Translations under genes and position numbers: made by a program
The notes under the pieces: generated by a model
What the model saw: the letters and a program-made list of their open reading frames with translations, nothing else
What the model was told of the DNA's origin: nothing
The model's database searches: none
Shown here: positions 12,690-22,161 of the stretch, one piece after another
How the letters are laid out: each line of letters begins with the position of its first letter
How positions within the stretch are numbered: the first letter of the stretch is position 1
Source: Adiantum capillus-veneris
Taxonomy: Eukaryota > Streptophyta > Polypodiopsida > Polypodiales > Pteridaceae
Length of the DNA stretch: 64,000 bases
Direction: 5' to 3'
Assembly: GCA_014529385.2 (NCBI GenBank)
Contig: CM043946.1
Coordinates: 38,829,558 to 38,893,557, forward strand

Positions 12690-13480
12690 CAATTGTCATC
12701 ACCTCAACATGACGTTCAAGCATCTCTCAGTGGAGCATCAAGCACGTATCAAAACATTTGGAAAAGGTTAGAGGGCCCATTCCTTGGATTCCACCCCAAT
12801 TCTCCACTCTGAAGGTCAAGGATCTCCTCATGCAAGCTCGAGTTACAACCCTGGAGGTAAGCCTTCTATAACTCTCCCCGCCTCTCAGATTGTAAAGCTC
12901 GAGAAAGACTTGGAAGTTAGGGCTGCATAGGGAAACTAGCAGATCTAGACCCCCTACAAAGACTTTGAAAGGCTGGTTTTGGAGGTGCTATCCTAGAAAC
13001 CATCCAATCCCTTCCAAAGAATCACTACATGTTTGTCTTGCAAACTGCCGAGATGGCATTTGATATCGTCATGACGGGTCTTTGGCTTCCAAGAAGCTTC
13101 CCCCTACTTCTTTCACATTGGAATTTAACCCTAAAGTATCTATGTAGAAGCATTACCAAGTTTGGGTAGAGATTCCAAACCTCCCCCTTCACTATCACCA
13201 ACACCTCAAGATGATAGCTTCTCAACTAGGTAAAGTGTTGGGTGGCCGACCTCGGAGGGAGTTCAATCCATCATAGCACCCACAAGTTCTAGTTGAAATG
13301 GACATTTATACCTTGCTTCCCCCTGCCATCGACATACTCATAGATGATGATCAAGGGTTTGAGCAACCCCTAGCATATAAGTACCTCCCAAAAGCATGCT
13401 TCCTATGTGGAGTCAAAGGCCACTTTGTAAGAAATTTCTTGATCAAGAATCCGACCCCTCCTTAAAACCTCATCCACCCC
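12690..13480 (+). pseudogene. LINE ORF1 fragment (DUF4283-like plus CCHC-like knuckle)
   Basis: Around 13018-13150 the translation contains a HYMFVLQTAEMAFDIV block and LWLPRSFPLLLSHW, matching the RNA-recognition-like DUF4283 domain of plant LINE ORF1. After a frame change VWVEIPNLPLHY follows. At about 13396-13440 lies CFLCGVKGHFVRNF, a CCHC knuckle whose last Cys is Phe. ORF1 proteins bind element RNA. Stops and frame changes make this a pseudogene. It is cut off at 13672 by the 5' LTR of element A. Confidence 0.75.
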
Positions 13481-14497
13481 AAAAACTCATTTTTTGCAAC
13501 CTGGGTCCTTGTGTCTCCCCCCAACACTGGTAACTTGCCTCGTGAGAACCCCAGGCTTCCAAGTCCAACACAAGTCCCCCTCTTGAGCAGTAAATCAATG
13601 CCCTCCACCAAGCCCAAAAGCTAGACCTCAAAAATGACAATCCAACGATCAAAGTAGCTTCCTCCACCCCGGTGTCGTGCAGTGACACGTACATAGTGGG
13701 AACGCATGCTACAAGATCTATCTTGTATTTTTTTAGATACATAATTATATTTCCTATAGTGTACATATGCATATTTAAGTATAATAATAAGCTTTCTATC
13801 TCATCCTATTATTTTTCTCAAGGGTAACATATCCTTACTTTACCATCAGAAAATACTATGGGAAAAGCATCAATAGCTCCGCCTCTTTAACTTGGGGCAA
13901 AAAGCATTGATTCTTTATTTCTACTATTTCATTATCATCTCACACCCTAGCTAGATCTTATGTCTAGGGTAAACTCCAATATATATATATTCTATGTATT
14001 TTTTATACTTTTCTTATATTTCTTTTTAAATAGCTACAAGGAGAGAATCAAATCCTAGTGGGACACTAGGTGGCATGATTTCAAAGATACACTTATTTTA
14101 ATGCATTATTGCAAGCATGATTATAAAACTTTTTCAAGGAGAAATGTCATGCTTTCATATGGCATGAGGTGTCCTTTGGAATTAAATGAAAGTCTAGGCT
14201 AAGGAGACCACATGAAGACTTTTGCTGCCATAAATGGATCCTATTTTGGTGATTTTTTTACACAAGGTTTCAATCCGAATTGGAAAACGATTTTAAAATG
14301 AAAATCGTAGCTAATGAGCTGAAGTTTTTGCCCATATTTTTACTTTTTTATTTGGAGCCACGGTTGAGGAGATATGATCAAAATATTGGACCCCAGTCTG
14401 CCCACATCATGCAGGGACAGCTCATTTCCAACTTTTCCAATTCCTGTTCACACTGGCTCCTCTCTTCTTGTGTAAACCCTTGGGGGTTCCCTTTACC

Positions 14498-14506
14498 TAT
14501 AAAAGG
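14498..14506 (+). promoter_or_regulatory. TATA box of element A 5' LTR
   Basis: TATAAAAGG preceded by a GC-richer stretch. The second LTR keeps it at 33773-33781. Transcription would start near 14530, which places the downstream half of the LTR, including the small ORFs, in the RNA leader. Confidence 0.7.
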
Positions 14507-14758
14507 GGACCTCTTCTTCCTTGGAAGGAACTCAAGCATTCAAACCATTGATGAGAGGAATTCTCGAGGGAGTGAGTAGTAATGCATAATTGTACTTAGC
14601 CATTAACATAAGCCCAAGCCTACACTTTCTCCTAGAGGGAGACTAGTCATTCTTGCAACAAGCTAACCTTGGAAGATCAACTCTAATCAAAGAAGGTCTT
14701 TCACTTGGTGTATCAATCAAAGTGGAATTATCCACTCTTCTTCTCTCTCCCATCAATA

Positions 14759-15007
14759 ATGGTGCCGAAGGGTTTCAAGTAAGATGTGTTCTACATTGAT
14801 GTTTTCTTGATTTCTTGTTGTTTTCATTTTCATCTCTAATCCAACATATATATATATATATATCTAATCTCATCTCCTTAACCAAACCTATCTCTCTCAT
14901 TCTTAGTAATTCATCCTCTCTAGGTTCTCTTTGCTACAGGTACATCTCTCCCCGCAGTATCCTTATTGCCTACGAGCAAGAATAGGGCTTGGGAGGGAAA
15001 CTTCTCA
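14759..15007 (+). other. Possible leader intron and tiny spliced ORF in LTR A
   Basis: ATG at 14759 opens MVPKGF and runs into a donor-like CAA|GTAAGA at 14779. A pyrimidine-rich 161-bp stretch ends in GCTACAG at 14939. Joining across it extends the ORF to about 21 codons ending near 14989. The donor, acceptor and stop are kept in the 3' LTR copy. This is inference; LTR-internal introns are known in some plant elements but no RNA evidence is available here. Confidence 0.3.
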
Positions 15008-15052
15008 TCTCTTCACTTCTCTCATATCTACATTTCTTACATACTATCCTAG

Positions 15053-15271
15053 ATGAATAACCCACATGATGATCATTTCTATCGCTTTCACTCTGCACGA
15101 TCTATTAGAATTAACATATGGATTAGCCATAAAATACACTTTCAACAACGTATAGTGTTTCTCTTCGGCCCTGAAAGGCTCAATGAAATACTTCTATCAC
15201 CGGATCCCATCATACTACCTCTCATAGAATATAATTTTTCTTTTGATGTAAGCGTAGTTATCTTGCTGTGA
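15053..15271 (+). CDS. Leader small ORF A1 (72 aa), undescribed family
   Basis: ATG start at 15053, TGA at 15269-15271. It encodes 72 residues with a variable N-terminus and a conserved core containing HFQQR, FGPERLNEIL, SP.P.ILPLI and SFDV, ending in hydrophobic residues. The homologous ORF in element B (30230-30448, minus) is also exactly 72 codons, 42/72 identical without gaps. It also aligns without gaps to its neighbour A2 (25 of 55 residues). It lies in the LTR downstream of the TATA box, so in the 5' leader of the element RNA. The basic, hydrophobic composition hints at an RNA- or membrane-associated peptide, but function is unknown and I recognise no family. Confidence 0.75.
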   Translation: MNNPHDDHFYRFHSARSIRINIWISHKIHFQQRIVFLFGPERLNEILLSPDPIILPLIEYNFSFDVSVVILL

Positions 15272-15480
15272 ACCAAGAGGATTTGTACACACAATTAATC
15301 CCAATCACTAGACAAAATATATATATTATGGTAAGCACAAAACTACAATTCCAAAGAACAATTCGTAGCCTATTTGGTCAGCCAAGATTGAATGCCATTA
15401 ACTCATCCATTAACCCTTTCATATTACCCATGATACGATATGACCATAGCCTTGATGTTTTCATCTTCGTATTGTTTTGA
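15268..15480 (+). CDS. Leader small ORF A2 (70 aa), undescribed family
   Basis: 70 codons, ending TGA at 15478-15480. In this LTR copy the first codon is GTG; in the 3' LTR copy it is ATG overlapping the A1 stop as ATGA, probably the ancestral state. The core has STKLQFQR, FGQPRL, NPFILPMIRYD and SLDVFIF. The element B homologue (30470-30682, minus) is also 70 codons, 47/70 identical. Of the 46 conserved residues after Met, about 32 use different synonymous codons, strong evidence of protein-level selection. The overlap suggests coupled stop-restart translation of A1 and A2. Function unknown. Confidence 0.75.
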   Translation: MNQEDLYTQLIPITRQNIYIMVSTKLQFQRTIRSLFGQPRLNAINSSINPFILPMIRYDHSLDVFIFVLF

Positions 15481-15686
15481 CATTCTCTTTTGCGTTCTTT
15501 CTTTGTGTGTGTGAGTGCAAGAGAGAAAGAGTGAGTCTTCTTTGATTGCACTTCTTTCCAAACCCTAGTCTTCATGGCATCTATGGTTTAACTCCCTCAT
15601 ATAGTTTTGTTGAGTTCTCTCACAAACTCTCAAAGCCATAAGCCCGGTGCTTTCCTGGTAAGACCGCAAATTTCTCGACATATTTT

Positions 15687-15704
15687 TGGTGAACCCGACA
15701 CGAA
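15687..15704 (+). other. Primer-binding site of element A
   Basis: TGGTGAACCCGACACG starts 6 nt after the LTR end and begins with TGG, complementary to tRNA CCA. I could not assign the tRNA from memory. Confidence 0.6.
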
Positions 15705-15733
15705 TCTGCTAGGGTGAGAGTTTGTGGGTAACC

Positions 15734-18046
15734 ATGGGTGATCATGTTGAGCAATAGGGTATGCATTTTGACCCAGCAACAATGCAAATGTTTCAAGCAT
15801 TTGCAATGTTCATGCAACAACAACATGCTACTGAAAGAAGGGAGATTTCAGCAATGAAGGCCATACAAGCGGTCGTCAACAGAATGGATCAGTTCAATGG
15901 CAAAGATGTAACCAAGTACTTACGCGAGTATGTGAAGGAGATGGAGCTGCATCGCGTGTCAGAAGGTGAGATGATTCAAAGCTTTGAGCTAGTTGTTGCT
16001 CCTGAAATTAGGGAGCATGTTAGGGCAATTAAAGATGGGCATGGGAGAAATTGGGAAGAACTCAAAGTAGCTTTAAAGGAGGAATATTTCATGGAGGACT
16101 CGGAGAGAGTGACCAAAAGGACATTCTTAGAATGGGTAGTCAAGCCAAAGCAAGGACTATCAATAACAGAGCTACTTAGGGAATTTGAGCGGCGCTATGC
16201 ACAACTCACTAGGACAGAAAGGGCCACACTAGATGCAGAGAAGACAGATCTTTTCTTACAAGCTGCAGGTAAAGAGTTTCAAGAAAATTTGGAGCTTCTT
16301 CTTGAAGATAAAGATGCTGAGGAAGGACTAAAGACCGACTGGAATGAGGTTGAAGGTGTTGTCTCACTGCTTGCCAAACGACAAGGAAGAAGGGACAAGA
16401 TGGTAGTAAACACTACAAGTCCTTCCACCTCAACTTATGACAAAATGGTAAAGCCTACTTTTATCGCTCCTAAGTTTGATGAGTCCATGCTAGACGAGCT
16501 TGTGAAGGGAATGCGTGACTTGAAGGTGAAGTTTGCAAAGCTTGAAGAAAAAGGCCAACCATCAGGGCCACTTCCTAAGCAAAGACAACAGCCCAAAGAA
16601 GGGTTTGTTAATAGATGTATCTGGTGTGATAGTACAGACCATGTAAGAAGGGATTGTGATGATTTTAGTGATGCTTTGTCAAAAGATGTTGTCTTTTTTA
16701 AGGATGGTAAAATCCACTTAAGAGAGACAGGTCTACCCTTGAGAACTAACTTTGGGAAGGGGGGAATGCAAACCTTAGTTGAAGATATGGCAGCCAAGCA
16801 TGCCACCTCTTCAGTTGAGGCAGCTACTTATGGAGTAAAAATTGAACATTTTTGTGATGAAGAGGTGAGTGACCATCATGGTCAAATTTGGCCAAATGTC
16901 ATGCAATTAGCTAAAAAGGGAAAGCTTACAAAAGAGATTCTACATGAAGCAGGTGATTGCATACGTCTAGAAACAGGATGGAATGATCCAGTGGACTCAT
17001 TGTCAGTGCATGCCTACATTACAAAATGCCAACAAAATGAGGCAATTGTAGAAGAGAAGCGCAGACGTGAGAATGCTGATGAAGGACCATCAAAAAGAGC
17101 TTCTAGAAGTGGGGGAAGAAGCGACTCAATGCCTTCTCAAACACCCTCAACACAAGGAGCATCTCCACCTGAAGTACTCATGGAGGAGTCTACAACAGGA
17201 AAGAAGAAAGAGCCAACGAAAGGTAAAACAAAAGGCCCAACTTATAAACTACAATCTGATATTGAGGTTGCTACAGATTTAAAGAAAGTCTTGGAGGAAA
17301 GGATCTTGAATAGCAAGATTGAGTTTACTCTGGGAGAAGTTCTTGGCATTGCAAAGCATGAATTCCATGAGGAGATCATTGACATCATCAAGAGAAAGAG
17401 GCAAACCCTTGCTGAAGTTTCTTGTCCACAGGTTGAAGGGGAAACCTCAAAGACACAAGGGATGCAACTGCAAAATAAGGAGAATGATGGAGCTGTGGTA
17501 GGATGCTACCAATCTAGTGGGAGAGTGAAGCAAGTGTATTTCTCAAATGATGATGAAGAAGTTGAAGATATTCCTAGGAGTTACTATTCACGAAGTCATT
17601 GGGCAAGGGCTACTACAGAAACTTTGGTCAAGGTAGGTGATCTTGAAGAGCCATTTGTTGCCTTGATTGACCATGGTTCAGAAATAAACATAATGTCAAA
17701 GAGTCTCTACAACAAGTGCAAATGGCCGATGGACACAGATCATGGCTGGATGGTAAAAGTGGCAAACAATTCATCCGGTGAATTGTATGCAGCATGTCCA
17801 AGTGTGAAGGTAACAATAGGTGATGTAAAGATTGACCAAAACTTCTTTGTACAGGATACATCTTCATATCATCTCATCCTTGGACAACCCTACATTGTGG
17901 GAGTTCGAATGGAAACAAAGGTAATGGACGATGGTTCAGCATATGCTAGAATATGTAGCAAAGATGGTAAACGAGCTGTCCAATTTCTCACAGTCTATGT
18001 AAACCATGAAAGAAATCGTGACAAAGGTAAGCAAAGAGTTTCATGA
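15734..18046 (+). pseudogene. gag-pro: Element A Gag plus aspartic protease region
   Basis: ATG 15761 opens 761 codons to a TGA at 18044. An upstream in-frame ATG at 15734 in good context (ACCATGG) is separated from it by TAG at 15755, so the original start may be lost. Numbered from 15761: capsid-like region about 1-250; CCHC knuckle C286-C289-H294-C299; a block VFFKDGKIHL...FGKGGMQTL at about 310-345; Lys/Glu-rich linker; protease centred on ALIDHGSE (D637-H638-G639), flap-like region and LILGQP. DHG replaces the usual D[ST]G, so the protease is probably dead. The knuckle and post-knuckle block resemble, from memory, fungal Gypsy Gag proteins. Confidence 0.85.
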
Positions 18047-18559
18047 TCATAGAGAAATGATGGGTTTTGGCCAAGTACCATTGTAAAGCGCGATTGCAGT
18101 GGTACAGAAAGAAAAAGGGTCTCGCTTGATCCAAAAATAGGTGAAACTTTCTCGATGAGCTCCTTGGTAACAAGGAATGGATCAGTATGTTTTACAAAAC
18201 TTGAAGATTTGAAGAGATATGAGAGGCAATATGTGCATAATGTACAAATAGGCATGAAAAAGAGTGGGTTGCTAAATCCTACTGAAAATGTTTTGGGTTT
18301 GTGTGAACAAGTTTCTTTTGTAGATACTATGGGTGAGCTTGATGCTATAATGAGGTCTAGTTTGCATCTTGAAAATGAAGTTGTGGAAGTTTGCTCTATG
18401 GAAATGTATCAAGTAATAGAAGCCTTTAAAGAAAGCCAAACAGTTGGCCCAGAAGTCCATGTTGAAACTAAATACAAGAGTGTAGCAAAGAAGGTGAAAC
18501 CAGTAGCTTCACCCTTACCACCCAACAACAAGGAAAAGATTGAACAGGCTTCTTTATAA
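18047..18559 (+). pseudogene. Element A protease-RT linker, same frame, bounded by stops
   Basis: The gag-pro frame continues without shift through TAG at 18050-18052, then 168 open codons to TAA at 18557. Internal ATG at 18155 opens 134 codons. It contains KYKSVAKKVKPVASPLP, which resembles the linker just before RT in fungal-type Gypsy polyproteins. Because frame is kept from 15734 to 21613 and only single stop codons interrupt it, this is one decayed gag-pol rather than separate genes. Confidence 0.75.
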
Positions 18560-21500
18560 CCAAGTTTGCGGAATCCTAAAAAGATCGGGCATACCTTCAC
18601 AAAGGAGTCCTTCCAAGAGTTGCATATTGGTTGCGAGGAGTTTCTAACACAGGAGGAAACAAAGTGCTTCAAAGAAATGCTTTCAAAGCATGGTAAGGCT
18701 TTTGCATTTGAGCCACATGAGATAGGATGTGTTGATCCTTATATTGTAGCTCCTATGGTAATTTTCACAATACCTCATGTGCCTTGGAATCTGCGGCCTA
18801 TTCTGGTTCCAAAGGCTCATTTGCCAAAGTTAGTAGAGCTACTAAATGAGAAAATCAAAATGGGAATCTTGGAGCCTTCTTGTGCTCCATACTCAAACAG
18901 GTGGTTCACAGTTCCAAAGAAGAATGGTTCTCTACGCTTCATCCAAGATATGCAACCAGTGAACAAGGTGACAATTAGAAATGTAGGAACATGTCCAATT
19001 GTGGATGAATTTGCAGAGGCATTTGCAGGGAGGGCAATCTACTCAATGGGGGATCTCTACTCAGGGTATGATCAATTTCAGCTTGCAATCGAAAGCAGAG
19101 ACTTGACAACCATGAGGACACCTTTGGGTTTGGTAAGGATGTGTACCTTGCCACAGGGAGCAACCAACTCGGTTGCACATATGATGAATGGGATGAATAA
19201 GGTCTTACATGACTTTATTCCTCAAATCACAATGCCTTTCATTGATGATTTGCCTATCAAAGGATGTGAAGAAAGTGACAAAGATGAAGCTTTGGATCTC
19301 AAGGGATGTCACAGGTTTGTGGTAAATCACATAAATGATTGTGATAAATTTTTGTCTAGGTTGGAAGAAGTGAATCTTACATTGTCAGGGAAAAAGTCTA
19401 TGTTTGGTGTCAAAGAAGTGCTCATTGTGGGGCACATGTGCGGGCCATATGGTAGGAAACCTTGTCCATCAAAGGTAGATACCATCCAAAGAATGAAAGA
19501 AACATGCACTAGCATCACTGAGGTTAAAAGGTTTCTGGGAGCATGTGTCTTCTATGTTATTTGGATTACACATTATGCACATGTAGCTGATCCTCTTTAT
19601 AAGCTGCTTAGAAAGAATCAAAAGTTTAAATGGACAGAAGCACATGTAAAATCCATGAAAAAGCTAAAGGAGTTACTCCAGTCAGCAACGACTTTGAGAA
19701 AGGTAGACTATGAGTGTCAAAGGCCAGTGATTGTGACAGTAGATACCAGTCCTACAGGGATTGGATGGGCAATAGGGCAAGATGACAAAGAAGGACACAG
19801 GTATGTGGTAAAATTTGGAGCAAAGGTACTAAGTGCTCGCCAAAGAAACTATCCACAGATAAAGAGAGAGTTATGGGGTATGGTTACAGCCTTGAAAAGT
19901 GGGAAAGAGTACCTAATTGGTGCATGTGTGGTTGTAGAAACAGATTGTCTACCACTTCTTGGGATGATTACAAGTTGCTCAATACCAGACATTGCTATGT
20001 TGCAGTGGATTGCCTACATTAAGTCCTTAAATCCCGAGTTTAAGCACATTGCAGGTAAAGACATTACAGTGGCAGATATGCTATCAAGGGCAAGGTATGA
20101 AGATGAGTCACAATTGATTGATGAGGGAGATGATGTAGGCACAAAATTCTATTCTATCTCTCATGTCAAAGGTAACAATGTCTGCATGACTAATTCACTT
20201 GAATTGTTCTTGAAAGATCTTTATGAAGGTGATTGGCTTTCTATTGGAAGGTACTTGAGTACTCTAATAAAACAAGATGATTGGTCTGAACAAGAATTCA
20301 AGAGGATACGCAGGAAAGCATATGTGTACTTTTTAAGGGATGGTTACTTGTGGAAGCATCCTAAGAAAAAGGGTGCTACACCACAACGGGTTATATGTAA
20401 AAAAGAGACTCAAGTAAAGCTCATGCAAGAGTTTCATGAGAGTCTATGGGCTGGACACAGGGGTGTGTGGGCAACCTTCTTCAAGTTGAAAGAAAAATAC
20501 TGGTGGAAGGGTATGTATAAAGATGTATCTCAGTTTGTAGAGTCATGTGTAACTTGTCAAATGTATTCAAATGTTCGACATCGTGATAGATTGCACCCTA
20601 CATATCCACTAGCCATGCACTATAAATGGGTTGTGAATCTAATCACGATGCCTTTAGGACTCTGGCAGATGAGATACTTGGTTCTTGCACGAGAGGACCT
20701 AACTAACCAGGTTGAAGGAAGAGCATTAAGAGCTAAGACCACAGAAGCTGTGTGCAAATTCCTTCTTGATGAGGTGATTTGCCGTTATGGTTGTGTGGGA
20801 AAAATCATTGCAGATCGAGGTGAACTGGATGCCGAAGAAGCAAGGGAGTTCTTTTCTAGATTAGGGATCAAGCTTTCTCTTACTACAGCTTACAACCCTG
20901 AAGGCAATGGAAAGAGTGAAAGAGGGCATCCTCCTATCATCAAAGCTTTGGCCAAGGCTTGCGAAGGAAGAGTTGGTGAGTGGCCAAAATTGTTACCATA
21001 TGATTTATGGGCTGATCGTACAACACATAGCTCAGTAACTGGCTACATGCCTGCGGAGCTAATGCATGGTCAAAAGCCAGTGATGCCGATTGAGGATACA
21101 ATTCCCACATGGAATGTACTACCTTGGCAAGAGGGGCTTAGTAGGGAAGATCTCCTTGCACTGCGTATAAGGCAGCTAGAGAGAAGACCTGGAGACATTG
21201 AAGCTGCAAAAGAACGACTCAAAAATGCAAGGTTGAAAAACAAGGACTATTTTGATAAGCGACATCGACTCAGGAGCAAAGCAATTGACAAAGGTGATTG
21301 GGTTTTAATGTATGATAGTAGCTTTGATAACCAGCACACAGTCATGCGTAAGTTCTCAAAAAGATGGTTTGGACCGTATGTTGTAAAGCATGTGCATGAA
21401 AATGCTACTTACAGCTTGTCTGAACTAGATGGTACAGAAGTAAAGATTCTCATTGCAAGAAAAAGGATTAAAATGTTTAAGAGAAGAGGAGACAATGATC

Positions 21501-21613
21501 TAGAAGATATGGATAAGGAAGAAGAGAAAAACACAGGTGAAGATCAAAGTGAGCATGAAGCTCTCGAATCATCCAGTGAAGAAGAAGACAAGGAAGATGT
21601 ACAAGAGGTCTAA
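18560..21613 (+). pseudogene. pol: Element A RT - RNase H - integrase region
   Basis: Open from the codon after TAA 18557 to TAA 21611; there is no ATG near the 5' end. Numbering from codon 18566: RT about 60-330 with FVPKKNG-like VPKKNGSLRF, DLYSGYDQF and the catalytic FIDDLPIKG (D227, D228); RNase H with VDTSP (D393), ELWG, ETDC and ADMLSR; H2C2 zinc finger about 620-662; integrase core D750 and E785, 34 residues between; GPY/F-like RWFGPYVV near 935; acidic Glu/Ser tail. The first integrase Asp position reads N691 in WVVNLITMP, probably inactivating. No chromodomain. FIDD..IKG is characteristic, as I recall, of a fungal Gypsy type rather than usual plant lineages (YVDD/YLDD). Confidence 0.85.
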
Positions 21614-21659
21614 TCCTACAAAGAGACAATGTGGCACATACCGGAGGATGTGCAGGTTT

Positions 21660-21671
21660 AGAGGCGGTGGA
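21660..21671 (+). other. Polypurine tract of element A
   Basis: AGAGGCGGTGGA, purine-rich with one C and one T, lies directly before the 3' LTR start, the expected plus-strand priming site. Confidence 0.6.
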
Positions 21672-22161
21672 TGTCGTGCTGTGACACGTACATAGTGGGA
21701 ACGCATGCTACAAGATCTATCTTGTATTGTTTTAGATACATAATTATATTTCCTATAGTGTACATATGCATATTTAAGTATAATAATAAGCCTTCTATCT
21801 CATCCTATTATTTTTCTCAAGGGTAACATATCCTTACTTTACCATCAGAAAATACTATGGGAAAAGCATCAATAGCTCCGCCTCTTTAACTTGGGGCAAA
21901 AAGCATTGATTCTTTATTTCTACTATTTCATTATCATCTCACACCCTAGCTAGATCCTATATCTAGGGTAAACTCCAATATATATATATTCTATGTATTT
22001 TTTATACTTTTCTTATATTTCTTTTTAAATAGCTACAAGGAGAGAATCAAATCCTAGTGGGACACTAGGTGGCATGATTTCAAAGATACACTTATTTTAA
22101 TGCATTATTGCAAGCATGATTACAGAACTTTGTCAAGGATCAATTTCATCCTTTCATATGG
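21672..22161 (+). repeat. 3' LTR of element A, first part
   Basis: 490 bp matching 13673-14162 and stopping at ATGG (22158-22161), where element B begins. Mismatches cluster in the last 35 bp. Confidence 0.95.
22158..22161. repeat. Target-site duplication (left) of element B
   Basis: ATGG, repeated at 33434-33437. Four bases exactly restore the A LTR length of 2,008 bp. Confidence 0.85.

Larger units (their letters stand above)
13673..15680 (+). repeat. 5' LTR of element A
   Basis: 2,008 bp, starting TGTCGTGC and ending CTCGACA. It contains a TATA box (14498-14506), a possible leader intron and the two small ORFs at 15053-15480. It aligns without net length change to the 3' LTR once element B is removed. 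Confidence 0.95.

Noticed and set aside
15687-15704. Assigning specific tRNA primers to elements A and B
   Set aside because: Only the TGG start is certain; I could not match the rest to a plant tRNA without a search.
16435-16806. Minus-strand ORFs opposite element A and B genes (also 25.3-29.8 kb plus strand)
   Set aside because: They are shadows of the well-supported gag-pol frames and carry no motifs.
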